A stretch of 64,000 bases of DNA from Clostridium sp. AN503 (GCF_040719375.1 NZ_JBFDTP010000002.1:992001-1056000); one strand, 5' to 3'. Shown: positions 31,735 through 41,488, counted from the stretch's first letter. Made by a program: numbers and translations. Notes: generated by a model from the letters alone, not told the origin.

Positions 31735-34560
31735 ATGAAGCAGAGATTCAGCTTTCGATATAAATTTATGGTCATTACGGTACTTACAGTATTGTTGTCT
31801 TTTTTTACAGTGATATCCGGGGCAGCCGAGGAGGGACAAAAAGCTCTCCGCGTGGCATTTCCGCAGGTGGAGGGCTTCACCATGACGGCGCCGGATGGGA
31901 CGCGTTATGGGCTTGTTGTGGATTTCCTGGAGGAGATCTCCAAGTATACCGGCTGGGAGTATGAATATATAGAGACCAACAGCGATACCCTGCTGGAGGA
32001 TTGTGCAGAGGGGAAGTTTGATCTGATAGGCGGCAGTTACTATTTGGAAGGCCTGGAAAAATATATGGCTTATCCCGATTACAACTGCGGTTACAGCCGC
32101 CAGGTTCTGATGGCGCGCAGGGACGATGACAGTGTGAGGAGCTATGATCTGGGAACGCTCAATGGAAAGGTGATCGGCGTATATGATCGTGCTACGGAGA
32201 ATATACGGCGTCTTAAGGAGTTTTTAGGGATCAATGGCCTGGACTGTGAGCTGCGTTATTATAGCTATGATGATGTAACAAGGTGGGGGTCTTTAAAGCC
32301 TGCGCTGGAGGGCGGCGAGGTGGATCTGCTTATGGGGAACAGCTCGGATGCCACGGAGGATGTTCAGCTTGTGGTTTCCTTTGATTCCCAGCCGTTTTAT
32401 ATCGTTGCCATGCCGGGAGACCAGCAGACCCTGACAGAGCTTAACATGGCGCTGCAGCGGATCTATGATGCGGACCCTGAATTTGCAGCAAAGGTGTATG
32501 CTGAGAATTTTGAGGCAGTGACCAGTGGTGCAAGAGTGCTCAATGAGAAGGAACAGGAGTATGTTGCTCAGAAGAAGACGGTAACAGTTGCAGTCCCAAA
32601 GGACTGGCATCCTCTGTTCTGTCTCAATAACGAAGACGGGCACAAAGGCCTGGTGCCGGATGTGCTGGAAGCAGTATCGGAATTTTCCGGATTGGAATTT
32701 ACCTATGTGTATGGTGACAGTTATGCGGAGGCCCTGGAGCTAATGCAGCGGGGAGAGGCGGATATGATGGGATTTTTCGCCGGTACTGATGAGGATGCTG
32801 CATTTTACGGTCTTGCGCTGTCTCAGCCCTATGTGGATCTGGACTGTATCCTGGTGCGCAACAAGGAGTCGGGTTATCCGGACGAGGGGCTTACGGGAGC
32901 TGTGATGGAAGGGAGGACCTTCCCTAAGAATATCATTGCGGACCATGTGGAATATTACGTGGATACAAGCGAAGCGTTGAGGGATGTAAACCGGGGCAGG
33001 GTGGATTTTTATTATGGCCTGTCATTTCATCTGGAGTATATCATCCAGCAGAAAAATTACTCCAATCTGGTGCAGGTAAACCTGATCAATGACAGCCAGG
33101 AGATCTGTTTCGCGCTTCAGAGGCCTGCGAAGTCGGAGCTTCTCACGATCATGAACAAGGCGCTCAACAGCCTGACAGAGGAGCAGAAGGCGACCATCAG
33201 CAGCCGGAACATCGTATCCATCGCTGCATCTGAGATGACGCTTTCCAGTATTATTTACGGCAATCCAACGCTTGCAGTTTCTGTGGTTGTGGTGTTTATG
33301 GCGATGATCCTGTTCGTGGTCATCCTGATCTTCCGCTCCCGGATCCGTGCGGTCCGTATGCGCAACGAGCTGGAGAAGGCGGAAGCGGATAACCGGGCAA
33401 AGAGCGAATTCCTGTCGCGGATGAGCCATGAGATCCGCACCCCCATGAATGCGATCGTAGGATTCACAGATCTGATAGAAATGATGGACGACCTGCCGTC
33501 AAATGCCAGGGAGAATTTAGAGAAGATCAAATCCTCCTCCAAATATCTGTTAAGCCTGATCAATGATATCCTGGATATGAGCCGGATTGAGAGTGGGAAG
33601 ATGGAAATATCCAGGGAACCGTTTTCTATGGGCCGGTTGCTTGGTGATATTGAGAGTATGATGACGGCAGAGGCAAAAAACAGAGGGATAAGGTTCTGGC
33701 TGGAAAAGGACATTCGGGATGATGGTCTGGCAGGAGACGCCATACGTCTTCGGCAGGTGATTTTGAACCTGCTGTCTAATGCTTTTAAGTTTACTCCGGA
33801 GGGCGGAACTGTCCGGCTTTGTGTGACCGAGGAGCCGGTGGCAGAAGCGGGACCTGTATTTACGATCCATGTCATTGACAATGGGATCGGTATCGAAAAG
33901 AAGGATCAGGAGCGTATTTTCCAGAGCTTTGAGCAGGTTGGTTCCAATGTGGCCAAATCCCAGGGGACAGGGCTGGGTCTGGCGATCAGTTATCATATTG
34001 TCCAGGCTATGGGAAGCTGTCTGAAGCTGGATAGTGAGCCGGGAATGGGCAGCGATTTTTATTTTACGGTAACTCTTGAAAAAGATGATTCGCCGGCATC
34101 CAGCCGGAGTGAAGAATCTACAGGAAATCTGCAGGATATGCTGCTCAGACCAGATATAAAAATATTGGATGGTGTGAAGATCCTGGTGGCAGAGGACAAT
34201 GACCTGAATGCAGAGATTGTAGTGGAGATGCTTTCCATGCAGGGAGCTGTGGCTGTCAGGGCAGATAATGGAAAGAAAGCCCTGGAGGTATTTAAAGACA
34301 GCGGTACGGACGAGTTCAAGGTGATCCTGATGGATATCATGATGCCTGAGATGAACGGCCTGGAGGCGACCCGGGCGATCCGTGCCCTGGAGCGGAAGGA
34401 TGCTGCTGGGATCCCGATCATCGCCATGACGGCGAATGCTTTTAAGCAGGATGAGGAGGACGCGATGAAGGCCGGGATGAGTGGATTTTTATCTAAGCCG
34501 ATCGATGTAACAAAGCTGTTTGAAGTGCTTTGCAGTGTGAGGGAGCCGCAGGATATATGA
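31735..34560 (+). CDS. Hybrid histidine kinase with two SBP_bac_3 sensor domains (paralogue)
   Basis: A 941-residue kinase, started at ATG 31735 with AAAGGTAG upstream; an earlier in-frame start at 31663 lacks a signal peptide at its N-terminus. It has a signal segment (1-32), two type-3 solute-binding domains (about 36-255 and 275-500; EGFTMTAPDG, GLVVDFLEEISKYTGW) and a membrane helix (about 510-532). HisKA has His565 in RMSHEIRTPMNA, and the ATPase has NLLSNAFKFTP, DNGIGI and GTGLGLAIS. The receiver has VAEDNDLNAE and Asp867 in LMDIMMPEMNG. Side by side with the kinase at 20178, the sensor parts share long runs of matching residues. The next gene is again a lipoprotein. Confidence 0.92.
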   Translation: MKQRFSFRYKFMVITVLTVLLSFFTVISGAAEEGQKALRVAFPQVEGFTMTAPDGTRYGLVVDFLEEISKYTGWEYEYIETNSDTLLEDCAEGKFDLIGGSYYLEGLEKYMAYPDYNCGYSRQVLMARRDDDSVRSYDLGTLNGKVIGVYDRATENIRRLKEFLGINGLDCELRYYSYDDVTRWGSLKPALEGGEVDLLMGNSSDATEDVQLVVSFDSQPFYIVAMPGDQQTLTELNMALQRIYDADPEFAAKVYAENFEAVTSGARVLNEKEQEYVAQKKTVTVAVPKDWHPLFCLNNEDGHKGLVPDVLEAVSEFSGLEFTYVYGDSYAEALELMQRGEADMMGFFAGTDEDAAFYGLALSQPYVDLDCILVRNKESGYPDEGLTGAVMEGRTFPKNIIADHVEYYVDTSEALRDVNRGRVDFYYGLSFHLEYIIQQKNYSNLVQVNLINDSQEICFALQRPAKSELLTIMNKALNSLTEEQKATISSRNIVSIAASEMTLSSIIYGNPTLAVSVVVVFMAMILFVVILIFRSRIRAVRMRNELEKAEADNRAKSEFLSRMSHEIRTPMNAIVGFTDLIEMMDDLPSNARENLEKIKSSSKYLLSLINDILDMSRIESGKMEISREPFSMGRLLGDIESMMTAEAKNRGIRFWLEKDIRDDGLAGDAIRLRQVILNLLSNAFKFTPEGGTVRLCVTEEPVAEAGPVFTIHVIDNGIGIEKKDQERIFQSFEQVGSNVAKSQGTGLGLAISYHIVQAMGSCLKLDSEPGMGSDFYFTVTLEKDDSPASSRSEESTGNLQDMLLRPDIKILDGVKILVAEDNDLNAEIVVEMLSMQGAVAVRADNGKKALEVFKDSGTDEFKVILMDIMMPEMNGLEATRAIRALERKDAAGIPIIAMTANAFKQDEEDAMKAGMSGFLSKPIDVTKLFEVLCSVREPQDI

Positions 34561-34609
34561 GATGGCGGCTGAGATGCGGGCAGAGAACAAGAACAATGGA
34601 AGGCTGGTT

Positions 34610-35923
34610 ATGAAGATGAGAAAACGTTGCAGCGTCATGTTGACTATAATCTCTCTGTTGATGACGTTTTTATCCGGCTGTGGGAAGGCCGGAGAGCCCA
34701 ATGATTTACAACTGGCGTCTAAGAAACCGGAGAAGATCGTGATCAATCTGTTTACTGCTATCGATGGAGTAGAGGGTTCCGGCGCCAGTCTCTACCGGAA
34801 GATGATCGCTGATTACAACGCCCAGAGTGATACCGTTGAAATCCGGGCCAGCGGCCTTTCCACTGCGGAGGGGTATAATGAGGCGCTGAGAAATCGGCTG
34901 GAGAACCCAAAAGATGTGGATTTGTTTATAGTGAATGCGGATATGGTCAAGGAGTTCAATGAAAAAGGCTATTTTTATGACCTTTCAGATCAGCCTGTTT
35001 TTCAGGAACTCAATGATACAGCCCGGCAGCAGGCAGTTGTAAATGGTACGGCATACTGCCTTCCTACTAAAATGACCGCGTATGGACTTTGTGTCAACGT
35101 GGGGCTTTTGCGGGAGTATGGATTGGAGCCGCCTCAAAATGAAGAGGAATTCTTAAACTGCTGCGCGATCCTTAAAGAAAACGGGATAACGCCCATTGGA
35201 ATCAACCGGTGGTACGCCATGACAGTACCTGCTATGGCGAGGGGACTTTATCCTATATACCAATCTGAGAATAAGGAAGAGATCATCGCCGGTCTCAACG
35301 ACGGCAGCATTAAGATTGGCGATTATATGCTGGAAGGTTTCCGTTTCTTTAAAGAACTGGTGGACAAGGGGTACTACGGTGACGGTCTGACAGCAGAGTA
35401 TGTGGATAGTATTAAGGCCAACAGCACTGACTGGGAGAATTTCAGGGGTGGAAAAGTGGCTTTTACAGTATTTACTACCAGTAAGGAGCCTGATATTGAG
35501 ATGTATGCGCCGGAATTGGAATATATTATGCAGGGCATTCCGGCTCTGCCGGATGGCACGGTAAGCCTGCCTGCCATCAGTACTCGTCTGTGCGTCAACG
35601 CCGGAGGACAGCATGTGGCTGAGTCTCTGGAAGTGCTGGAATATTTGACCGTCCATGAAAAGAACGAGTTGAACAGGGGGACCAAGGGGGATCTGCCGGT
35701 ATTCCAAAATGAGGAATTTGATTTAAACCCCAGTCTGCAGGCGGTTTATAATGACTTCTGTTCACCCGGACAGATCCCCATTGAAGACATGTCGCTCCGT
35801 TTTGATTATTGGGGAACGATCCGGACATTGTGTCTGGATATTATCGGTGGACTTACGCCGGAGGAAGCTGCAGCAGAATATGACCGCATTCAGCTTGAGG
35901 CTGTGGATGCCAGTTATCCTTGA
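34610..35923 (+). CDS. Extracellular solute-binding lipoprotein (family 1)
   Basis: A 437-residue exported protein, started at ATG 34610 behind GGAAGG, where the signal and lipobox FLSGC (about Cys25) begin cleanly. The mature part resembles sugar-type family 1 binding proteins: IVINLFTAIDG, DVDLFIVNADMVKEF, YCLPTKMTAYGLCVNVGLLREYG in parts, and GITPIGINRWYAM. It has no 5'-nucleotidase tail, unlike the lipoprotein at 18290. No ABC permease or ATPase is nearby, and it is flanked by two hybrid kinases (50 bp before, 21 bp after). That makes a role as a ligand-presenting subunit for kinase sensing more likely than transport; this is inference from context. Confidence 0.85.
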   Translation: MKMRKRCSVMLTIISLLMTFLSGCGKAGEPNDLQLASKKPEKIVINLFTAIDGVEGSGASLYRKMIADYNAQSDTVEIRASGLSTAEGYNEALRNRLENPKDVDLFIVNADMVKEFNEKGYFYDLSDQPVFQELNDTARQQAVVNGTAYCLPTKMTAYGLCVNVGLLREYGLEPPQNEEEFLNCCAILKENGITPIGINRWYAMTVPAMARGLYPIYQSENKEEIIAGLNDGSIKIGDYMLEGFRFFKELVDKGYYGDGLTAEYVDSIKANSTDWENFRGGKVAFTVFTTSKEPDIEMYAPELEYIMQGIPALPDGTVSLPAISTRLCVNAGGQHVAESLEVLEYLTVHEKNELNRGTKGDLPVFQNEEFDLNPSLQAVYNDFCSPGQIPIEDMSLRFDYWGTIRTLCLDIIGGLTPEEAAAEYDRIQLEAVDASYP

Positions 35924-35944
35924 TGAAAGGAAGGAGAGTTTATT

Positions 35945-38458
35945 GTGTATAAAGAGATACCGGGCAGTTACCGCCGTTGGAATCCTCTGTTTATCACCAT
36001 GGTTGTTCTTTCTTTAACAGGAGCATTTATAATCGGGATCTCAGCCATCCAAAGCATACGTTCCAATGTGCGCAGTACCACTGTCCAGGTGATCCGGGAG
36101 ATTACAAACAGCAAAAGCCAGATGCTTGTGGCGATTTTAAAGGAGTCGGAACGGAATCTTAACAATCTGGCTATTACGCTTAACGCGGTGGAGGATGATC
36201 GGATGGAGGCTGATGTGCTGCAACGGTTTGAGAACGATTTGCTCCGCGGACTAACGATCATGGACCGGCAGGGCCAGGCGCTGTACGGTACAGATGAGGC
36301 CTATTTGTTAAAGGGAATCCCGGCTGGATTTGCGCGGCAGGTGGAAGCCGACGGTTTTGCCATGTCTGATCCTCTGATTGGCGTGGATGGCGACCGTCTT
36401 CTGCTATTTGGGACGGTTCTTAATGATGAGTATACGCTCTATGCCAGTCTGTCTGCTGACTCTATACAGAGGGCCTGCGGTGAGACGACCTATCTCGGAG
36501 AAGGGTACAGCTATATTTTGGGGCGGGATGGCCAGATCATTGTTCCGCCGATCCGCTACAGCTATGAGCAGGTCTATCAGAATATCCGAGATCTCCTGGT
36601 CAATAAGGATAATTCTTTTGAGAAGGTCAAAGGTTTTGTTGAGACTTTGGATGCAGGGGCCACCGGATCGGTGGTCTTTCAGGTGGATGGACAGGAACAG
36701 CTCTTTTGTTTCGCACCCCTTGACGGGGGAAAGGACTGGCAGTTTGTCACAGTGGTTTCTTTAAGTGCGGTGGAGCAGGATGGGATGCGGATCATCCGGA
36801 CCTCTATGGTTATGGCTGCTGTTATCATCGGCGTTGTCGTGGCAGCTCTGGCGGCCGGTGTTTATTTCTACTGGTCCATGCAGAGAAGGAGGCAGGAAAA
36901 TGACCGGTTTTTACTTAGTATCTATCAGGCCATTTCGGAGAATACGGATACGGTTATTTATATTCTCAACGATAAAGGCCCTGTGCCGGACTATGTGTTT
37001 GAAAACAGTGAGCGGGTGTTAGGCATTCCTGCTGAAACATTTTTACATAAAGAAAGGCAGGGACAGGCCAGTGAATTCAGAGACAGGCTGCAGTCGCTTT
37101 TGGAGGAGCCATGGCCGAAGGAGAGGTGCCAGCGGGAACTGCACGCCTATAACGATTGCCTGCTCCAGGACATGTGGCTGAAGGTGCTGATCTGCCCGTT
37201 TCGTCTGAGCGGCGATGCCAAATGCATCTATGCCATTACGGATGTGACCCAGGAGCACAATGACCAGGAGAAGATCGAAGCTGCGGTGGTTGCGGCAGAG
37301 CAGGCAAATGCTGCAAAAAGCAGCTTTTTCTCCAACATGTCCCATGAGATGCGCACGCCGATGAACGCAATTACAGGGATGACGGCCATAGCAAAACGCA
37401 ACGTGAACGATCCGGAACGGGTGCTGGACTGCTTAAGCAAGATTGAGATTTCTTCCAGACATTTGCTTGGACTCATTAACGATGTACTGGACATGAGCAA
37501 GATTGAAAACGGTAAATTGGCGTTGGTCAGCGAGCCCTTCGACCTTCGTGAACTTCTAAAAGGATTGGAAGCCATTATACGACCGCAATGTGAATCGAAG
37601 CGGCAAAGCCTGAGCTTTATTATTGACATCAGCCATCCGGGATTGATAGGAGATACGCTGCGCCTGAACCAGATTTTTATGAATCTGCTTTCTAATGCAA
37701 TGAAATTTACTCCCGATGGCGGAACCATATCGTTTACTGTGTGGGAGCGGGAGCAGCGTGCAGATTCTACCTTTTTCCGGTTCACAGTCACGGACAACGG
37801 CATTGGTATCGAACCGGAGGCGCAGAAGTATATTTTCACTCCGTTTGAACGCACAGACAACATGACGGTCAGCCAGATCGAAGGAACCGGTCTGGGCCTG
37901 GCCATCACGAAAAACCTGATCTCCGCCATGGGCGGTCAGATTGCCCTGGAGAGCGTTCCGGGCCAGGGATCCTCTTTTGTGGTGGATCTGGATCTGCACA
38001 CACAGGAAGGCGGGGAGGCAGAACAGGCTGTTTTCGAGATTATGGAATGGGATGAAGCTGCTTTTACTGGCAGACGTATCCTTCTGGCGGAGGACAACGC
38101 CATCAATCAGGAGATAGCGGTAGAAATGTTGAGCACTTATGGCGCGGAGGTGGAGACTGCAGAGGATGGGAAGCAGACGTTTGAGAAGTTTGCCTCCTCG
38201 GAGCCGGGGTATTATGATGCGATCTTAATGGATATTCAGATGCCTGTCATGAACGGGTATGAAGCCACCAGGGCAATCCGTGCCTGCAGACATCCGCAGG
38301 CGAAGACCATCCCGATTATCGCCATGACGGCAAATGTGTTTGCAGAAGATGTCCTTTCTGCCAAGAATGCGGGTATGGACGCCCATATCGGCAAACCTAT
38401 CGAATTGCCGCGGTTGTATCAGGTGTTGATGGAGAAGATGGAGGAAAGATCATATTAA
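35945..38458 (+). CDS. Membrane hybrid histidine kinase with Cache-like sensor and PAS domain
   Basis: An 837-residue kinase starting with GTG behind AAGGAGAG. Membrane helices at about 14-36 and 288-312 enclose a Cache-like extracytoplasmic domain (GLTIMDRQGQALYGTDEAY, LGEGYSYILGRDGQIIVPP in parts). A cytoplasmic PAS unit (about 325-435) follows. HisKA has His467 in NMSHEMRTPMNA, and the ATPase has NLLSNAMKFTP, DNGIGI and GTGLGLAIT. The receiver has LLAEDNAINQE and Asp763 in LMDIQMPVMNG. It is the last gene of the island; a convergent hairpin lies 6 bp after its stop. Cache domains usually bind small molecules outside the cell. Confidence 0.92.
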   Translation: MYKEIPGSYRRWNPLFITMVVLSLTGAFIIGISAIQSIRSNVRSTTVQVIREITNSKSQMLVAILKESERNLNNLAITLNAVEDDRMEADVLQRFENDLLRGLTIMDRQGQALYGTDEAYLLKGIPAGFARQVEADGFAMSDPLIGVDGDRLLLFGTVLNDEYTLYASLSADSIQRACGETTYLGEGYSYILGRDGQIIVPPIRYSYEQVYQNIRDLLVNKDNSFEKVKGFVETLDAGATGSVVFQVDGQEQLFCFAPLDGGKDWQFVTVVSLSAVEQDGMRIIRTSMVMAAVIIGVVVAALAAGVYFYWSMQRRRQENDRFLLSIYQAISENTDTVIYILNDKGPVPDYVFENSERVLGIPAETFLHKERQGQASEFRDRLQSLLEEPWPKERCQRELHAYNDCLLQDMWLKVLICPFRLSGDAKCIYAITDVTQEHNDQEKIEAAVVAAEQANAAKSSFFSNMSHEMRTPMNAITGMTAIAKRNVNDPERVLDCLSKIEISSRHLLGLINDVLDMSKIENGKLALVSEPFDLRELLKGLEAIIRPQCESKRQSLSFIIDISHPGLIGDTLRLNQIFMNLLSNAMKFTPDGGTISFTVWEREQRADSTFFRFTVTDNGIGIEPEAQKYIFTPFERTDNMTVSQIEGTGLGLAITKNLISAMGGQIALESVPGQGSSFVVDLDLHTQEGGEAEQAVFEIMEWDEAAFTGRRILLAEDNAINQEIAVEMLSTYGAEVETAEDGKQTFEKFASSEPGYYDAILMDIQMPVMNGYEATRAIRACRHPQAKTIPIIAMTANVFAEDVLSAKNAGMDAHIGKPIELPRLYQVLMEKMEERSY

Positions 38459-38464
38459 AACAAC

Positions 38465-38489
38465 GGCAGCAGTCATTTGGACTGCTGCC
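38465..38489. terminator. Convergent terminator hairpin at island end
   Basis: GGCAGCAGTC at 38465-38474 pairs perfectly with 38480-38489 around a 5-base loop. It overlaps the stop of the minus-strand acyltransferase; the plus-strand T-run is short. Confidence 0.65.
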
Positions 38490-39516
38490 ATTTATGTCCC
38501 TTCCAAAGATGCCAGGAATAGACAAAAGCCAGCATCAGGGCAAGAGTTGCGATCGCCAGGGCCAGGCTTGCCAGGTTACCCGGCATGGTCTCCAGCGGGA
38601 TGAGAGTGATCCCGGTAACTTTGGCATACAATTCCACAAGGAAGTAGATGGCAAAGGTCTGGCCTGCAAAGAGGGGCATGGAATAGCGGCCCACAAACTG
38701 CCAGAACCGGAAGTTTTGGCAGAGCTGGGCGCCGAACAATAAAGCCATAATGCCGGAAAATGCAGCGGCATAGTAGTAAGGCGTCTGGCTGTAGGAGCAG
38801 TCGCAGATATTCACGTAGGAACTGAGCTGCGGCCCGAACCAGAAGCTGAGCCAGGTGCATACCGGGATCAGGAACAAGGCCGCGGGCTTCAGCCTTTTTA
38901 GCATATCATAGCGGTTAAAATAATACCCGGCGATGACGAAGACGGAGGCGCTAAGGGCGCTGTCGATCTTCCAGGGCAGCCGCTCGCCGATGGGAAGGTA
39001 AGGGAAGATCCGGCGGATATGTACGGCGGCCACTGCCAGAAGAAGCAGGCTGTAGCACCTGAAAAGGAGCGGTCTGCGGTCAAATACGCGGATCCAGAAA
39101 AGGGCGATCAAGTCCGCCACAAAAAGCGCCACCAGAAACCAGATCTGTCCCACGTACAGATTCTGGGGCTGGGTATAGTAAAAGATCCATTTGAGCTGAT
39201 GCCGCCAGCCGTCCGCCAGTATGGGCAGCCGGTAATCCGGGCGGAGCATGCAGATGAACATGGCCCCGAAGGTGATGGCAAAATAGGGGATCAGAAGCCT
39301 TTTCCCCTTGTCTTTTATATAGGTCCCATAGTCCGGGTATTTTTCCGGCCGGAAGGTCATACCGGAAAGAAAGAAAAAAGCGGGCATATGGAACGCAAAG
39401 ATCCACCTGAATAAGGTGTGGTGCATGGTTACAATATGTCCGAATATAACTAAAAACAGCGCAAATCCTTTTGCCACGTCAATCTCTGTTCTTCGTGCTC
39501 TGCCGGAGGCTTCCAT
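38473..39516 (-). CDS. Acyltransferase 3 family membrane protein
   Basis: A 347-residue integral membrane protein of about ten helices, of the family that transfers acetyl or other acyl groups to sugars, including fucose O-acetylases and peptidoglycan or exopolysaccharide modifiers. The start (39516, minus) has AAAGGAG. The N-terminus shows the family pattern RRTEIDVAKGFALFLVIFGH and later FAFHMPAFFFLSG. A TATAAT box on the minus strand lies at 39556-39561, back to back with the promoter of the next gene. The acceptor is unknown and no surface-polysaccharide genes are adjacent. Confidence 0.85.
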   Translation of the reverse strand: MEASGRARRTEIDVAKGFALFLVIFGHIVTMHHTLFRWIFAFHMPAFFFLSGMTFRPEKYPDYGTYIKDKGKRLLIPYFAITFGAMFICMLRPDYRLPILADGWRHQLKWIFYYTQPQNLYVGQIWFLVALFVADLIALFWIRVFDRRPLLFRCYSLLLLAVAAVHIRRIFPYLPIGERLPWKIDSALSASVFVIAGYYFNRYDMLKRLKPAALFLIPVCTWLSFWFGPQLSSYVNICDCSYSQTPYYYAAAFSGIMALLFGAQLCQNFRFWQFVGRYSMPLFAGQTFAIYFLVELYAKVTGITLIPLETMPGNLASLALAIATLALMLAFVYSWHLWKGHKWQQSK

Positions 39517-39555
39517 GGTAAAACTCCTTTCAGCTTTTGTGTACTCATTTTTCCT

Positions 39556-39561
39556 ATTATA
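39556..39561 (-). promoter_or_regulatory. -10 box for the acyltransferase gene
   Basis: TATAAT on the minus strand, with TGGACT 17 bp upstream as a weak -35 box. Confidence 0.55.
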
Positions 39562-39596
39562 CAGAAAGAAGGGAAAAAAGTCCATACGGGTATCAG

Positions 39597-39625
39597 TTGA
39601 AAAAGCCGGAGAAACCCTGTATAAT
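39597..39625 (+). promoter_or_regulatory. Promoter for the SseB-like gene
   Basis: TTGAAA at 39597-39602, a 17-bp spacer and a perfect TATAAT at 39620-39625. It diverges from the acyltransferase promoter. Confidence 0.75.
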
Positions 39626-39663
39626 GGGAAGGTACTTCATGGAAAGATAAAGGAGAACCGACT

Positions 39664-40404
39664 ATGATAGATGGAAAGATGGAATTGGTAAAACGGATCG
39701 GCAGCGAGGAAGGCGAGCTTTTTGTCCTGATCTCAGGCTGCACCCGCGGGCCCTATGTGGTGTGTGATGAGGAAACCTACGACGATGAGGTGATGATGTT
39801 TTTTGAGGAGGCAGCGGCTAAGGCGGAGGCTGAGAAGCTGGCAGGGGAGAAGATCCCGGTGACGGTGTTAAAGCTGGGGAACCGGCAGATGCTTTTGTTC
39901 TTTACAAACCTGTACACTATGGGGGTCAATGCGCTTAAGATCTGTTATGGCGGGGAGGAATCCCTGGTGCAGCTTGAGGAGATCGTGAAGCGGCGTGACA
40001 AAAAGGAGATGCCGGACGGATCGGTCTGGGTGGAGAACCCGGAGCTGCATCTGACGGCCCTGTATTTTGCCCAGGAGCTGAGGACCCAGTCCGATGAGGA
40101 TACGCCGAAGCGGCTGGCGGAGCTGCAGGAAGAGCTGGCGTCCCATTTTAAGAAGGCCAGCTTTATCTTCGCCCTTCAGAAGGACGGGCAGGGCACGCCC
40201 ATGGTCAAGATGAAGGACGGGGAGAAATACCAGCCTGTCTTTACGGATGCCCTGGAGTTTAAGCGCTTTAATCATGAGGATCAGTTCCGCCCGGTCATTG
40301 TGGAAGCGGATCAGATCCCAAAGGTCCTGGATAAGACGGCAAGAGGCGTGATCTTAAACATCATGGGAGTCAATCTGCCCCTGGCTGTGAGCCGGGCGGA
40401 TTGA
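39664..40404 (+). CDS. SseB-like protein
   Basis: A 246-residue soluble protein resembling the SseB family (enhanced serine sensitivity). The central part, IPVTVLKLGNRQMLLFFTNLYTMGV in parts, and the C-terminal half with FIFALQKDG...PVFTDALEFKRFN match the two SseB-type segments. The biochemical role of SseB proteins is unsettled. It has its own strong promoter and a single-gene transcript is likely. Its 3' end overlaps the convergent LysR gene by 35 bp, so read-through would make antisense RNA to either gene. Confidence 0.72.
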   Translation: MIDGKMELVKRIGSEEGELFVLISGCTRGPYVVCDEETYDDEVMMFFEEAAAKAEAEKLAGEKIPVTVLKLGNRQMLLFFTNLYTMGVNALKICYGGEESLVQLEEIVKRRDKKEMPDGSVWVENPELHLTALYFAQELRTQSDEDTPKRLAELQEELASHFKKASFIFALQKDGQGTPMVKMKDGEKYQPVFTDALEFKRFNHEDQFRPVIVEADQIPKVLDKTARGVILNIMGVNLPLAVSRAD

Positions 40405-41281
40405 GGGACAGTTCAGGCGCGGCAGCGGCGTGAGCTGTGATGCAGCGTATAAAATCATCTACCTGCGGCTTGCGGATGGAATTTTCCGTGTATATAAGCC
40501 AGGTGTTGCGGAGCAGCGGGCTGCCGTCCCGGTGACAGAGCGGGTGGATGAACTGGGGATAGTCCGCCATGTAATCCCAGGCGAAGAACACCGTGTAGCC
40601 CAGGCCCTTTAAGATCATTTCTTTGCAGATGTCCGCGTGCCGCACCGTCAGCCCGCGGGGAAGGGGCGTGTAGTAGTGCTCGTTCCACCACTGTTCGATG
40701 ATCTGCTGTGTGTAGGAATCTTTAATGTAAGTGATATAAGTATATTTCTCCAAATGATCCATATCCAGCGCCTCACTGCTGGCAATATACGCCTGCTCTG
40801 TCTTATAGAGCAGGCGTTTTCCCTGAAACGGGATCTCCCCGTTGATAAATCCAAGATCCGCTTTACCCTGTTCCACCAGGCGGCACACATGGCTGCTCTG
40901 GGTGGTTATAAAATCAAACTGGACGCCGGGACGCAGGCGGCGATACTCCTGCAGCAGCTCCGGGATCGCAAAACGCGCCATGGAATTGGGCGCGCCCAGG
41001 GTAAGGACGCCGCCTGGCTGGGAGCTGAAGCTTATGAGATGTTCCTTTACCTCCTGCATCATATTGTTAAATTGTACGGCCTTGACTGCCAGGTATTCTC
41101 CCTCGGGCGTGAAGGACACTCCCTGCTTTCCGCGGACCGCGATGGTCACGCCCAGTTCTTCCTCGATGGCCTGCAAACGCTTGGTCAGGGTGGGCTGGGT
41201 CAGGTAGAGGAGGGAGGCAGCTTTTGTGAGGCTGCGGCATTCATATAATGTCTGGATCAAGTTCCAGTCGGTCATTCTCAT
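40370..41281 (-). CDS. LysR-family transcriptional regulator
   Basis: A 303-residue LysR protein. The N-terminal winged helix (1-65) reads LIQTLYECRSLTKAASLLYLTQPTLTKRLQAIEEELG in parts. The C-terminal effector domain (about 90-295) has the two-lobed pattern, with LTLGAPNSMARFAIPELL. LysR regulators commonly act on a divergent operon when bound to a pathway metabolite. Here the divergent genes are an RraA-like aldolase and an aconitase-like hydratase, starting about 200 bp away, so those are the expected targets. Its 3' end overlaps the SseB-like gene by 35 bp. Confidence 0.9.
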   Translation of the reverse strand: MRMTDWNLIQTLYECRSLTKAASLLYLTQPTLTKRLQAIEEELGVTIAVRGKQGVSFTPEGEYLAVKAVQFNNMMQEVKEHLISFSSQPGGVLTLGAPNSMARFAIPELLQEYRRLRPGVQFDFITTQSSHVCRLVEQGKADLGFINGEIPFQGKRLLYKTEQAYIASSEALDMDHLEKYTYITYIKDSYTQQIIEQWWNEHYYTPLPRGLTVRHADICKEMILKGLGYTVFFAWDYMADYPQFIHPLCHRDGSPLLRNTWLIYTENSIRKPQVDDFIRCITAHAAAAPELSLNPPGSQPGAD

Positions 41282-41488
41282 GTCTTTTCCCGCTTTCTGT
41301 GGTTTCTGCTATGAATTATTATTTATTCCGTTTTTGAATAGATAAGTATAATATAATTCCATTTTACAATGATGTCAAGACAAGTTATGATTACATACAG
41401 ACAGGCTTTGCCAGACCATTCTGCCGGAACATTTTGCCCCGGGAAACGGCAGGGCCTTTATGGAGGATCAGGAGGAAAGCAGAGTATT

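Noticed and set aside
18290..35923. ABC transporters built around the two island lipoproteins
   Set aside because: No permease or ATPase gene occurs anywhere between 12 and 38 kb; both lipoproteins are flanked only by kinases.
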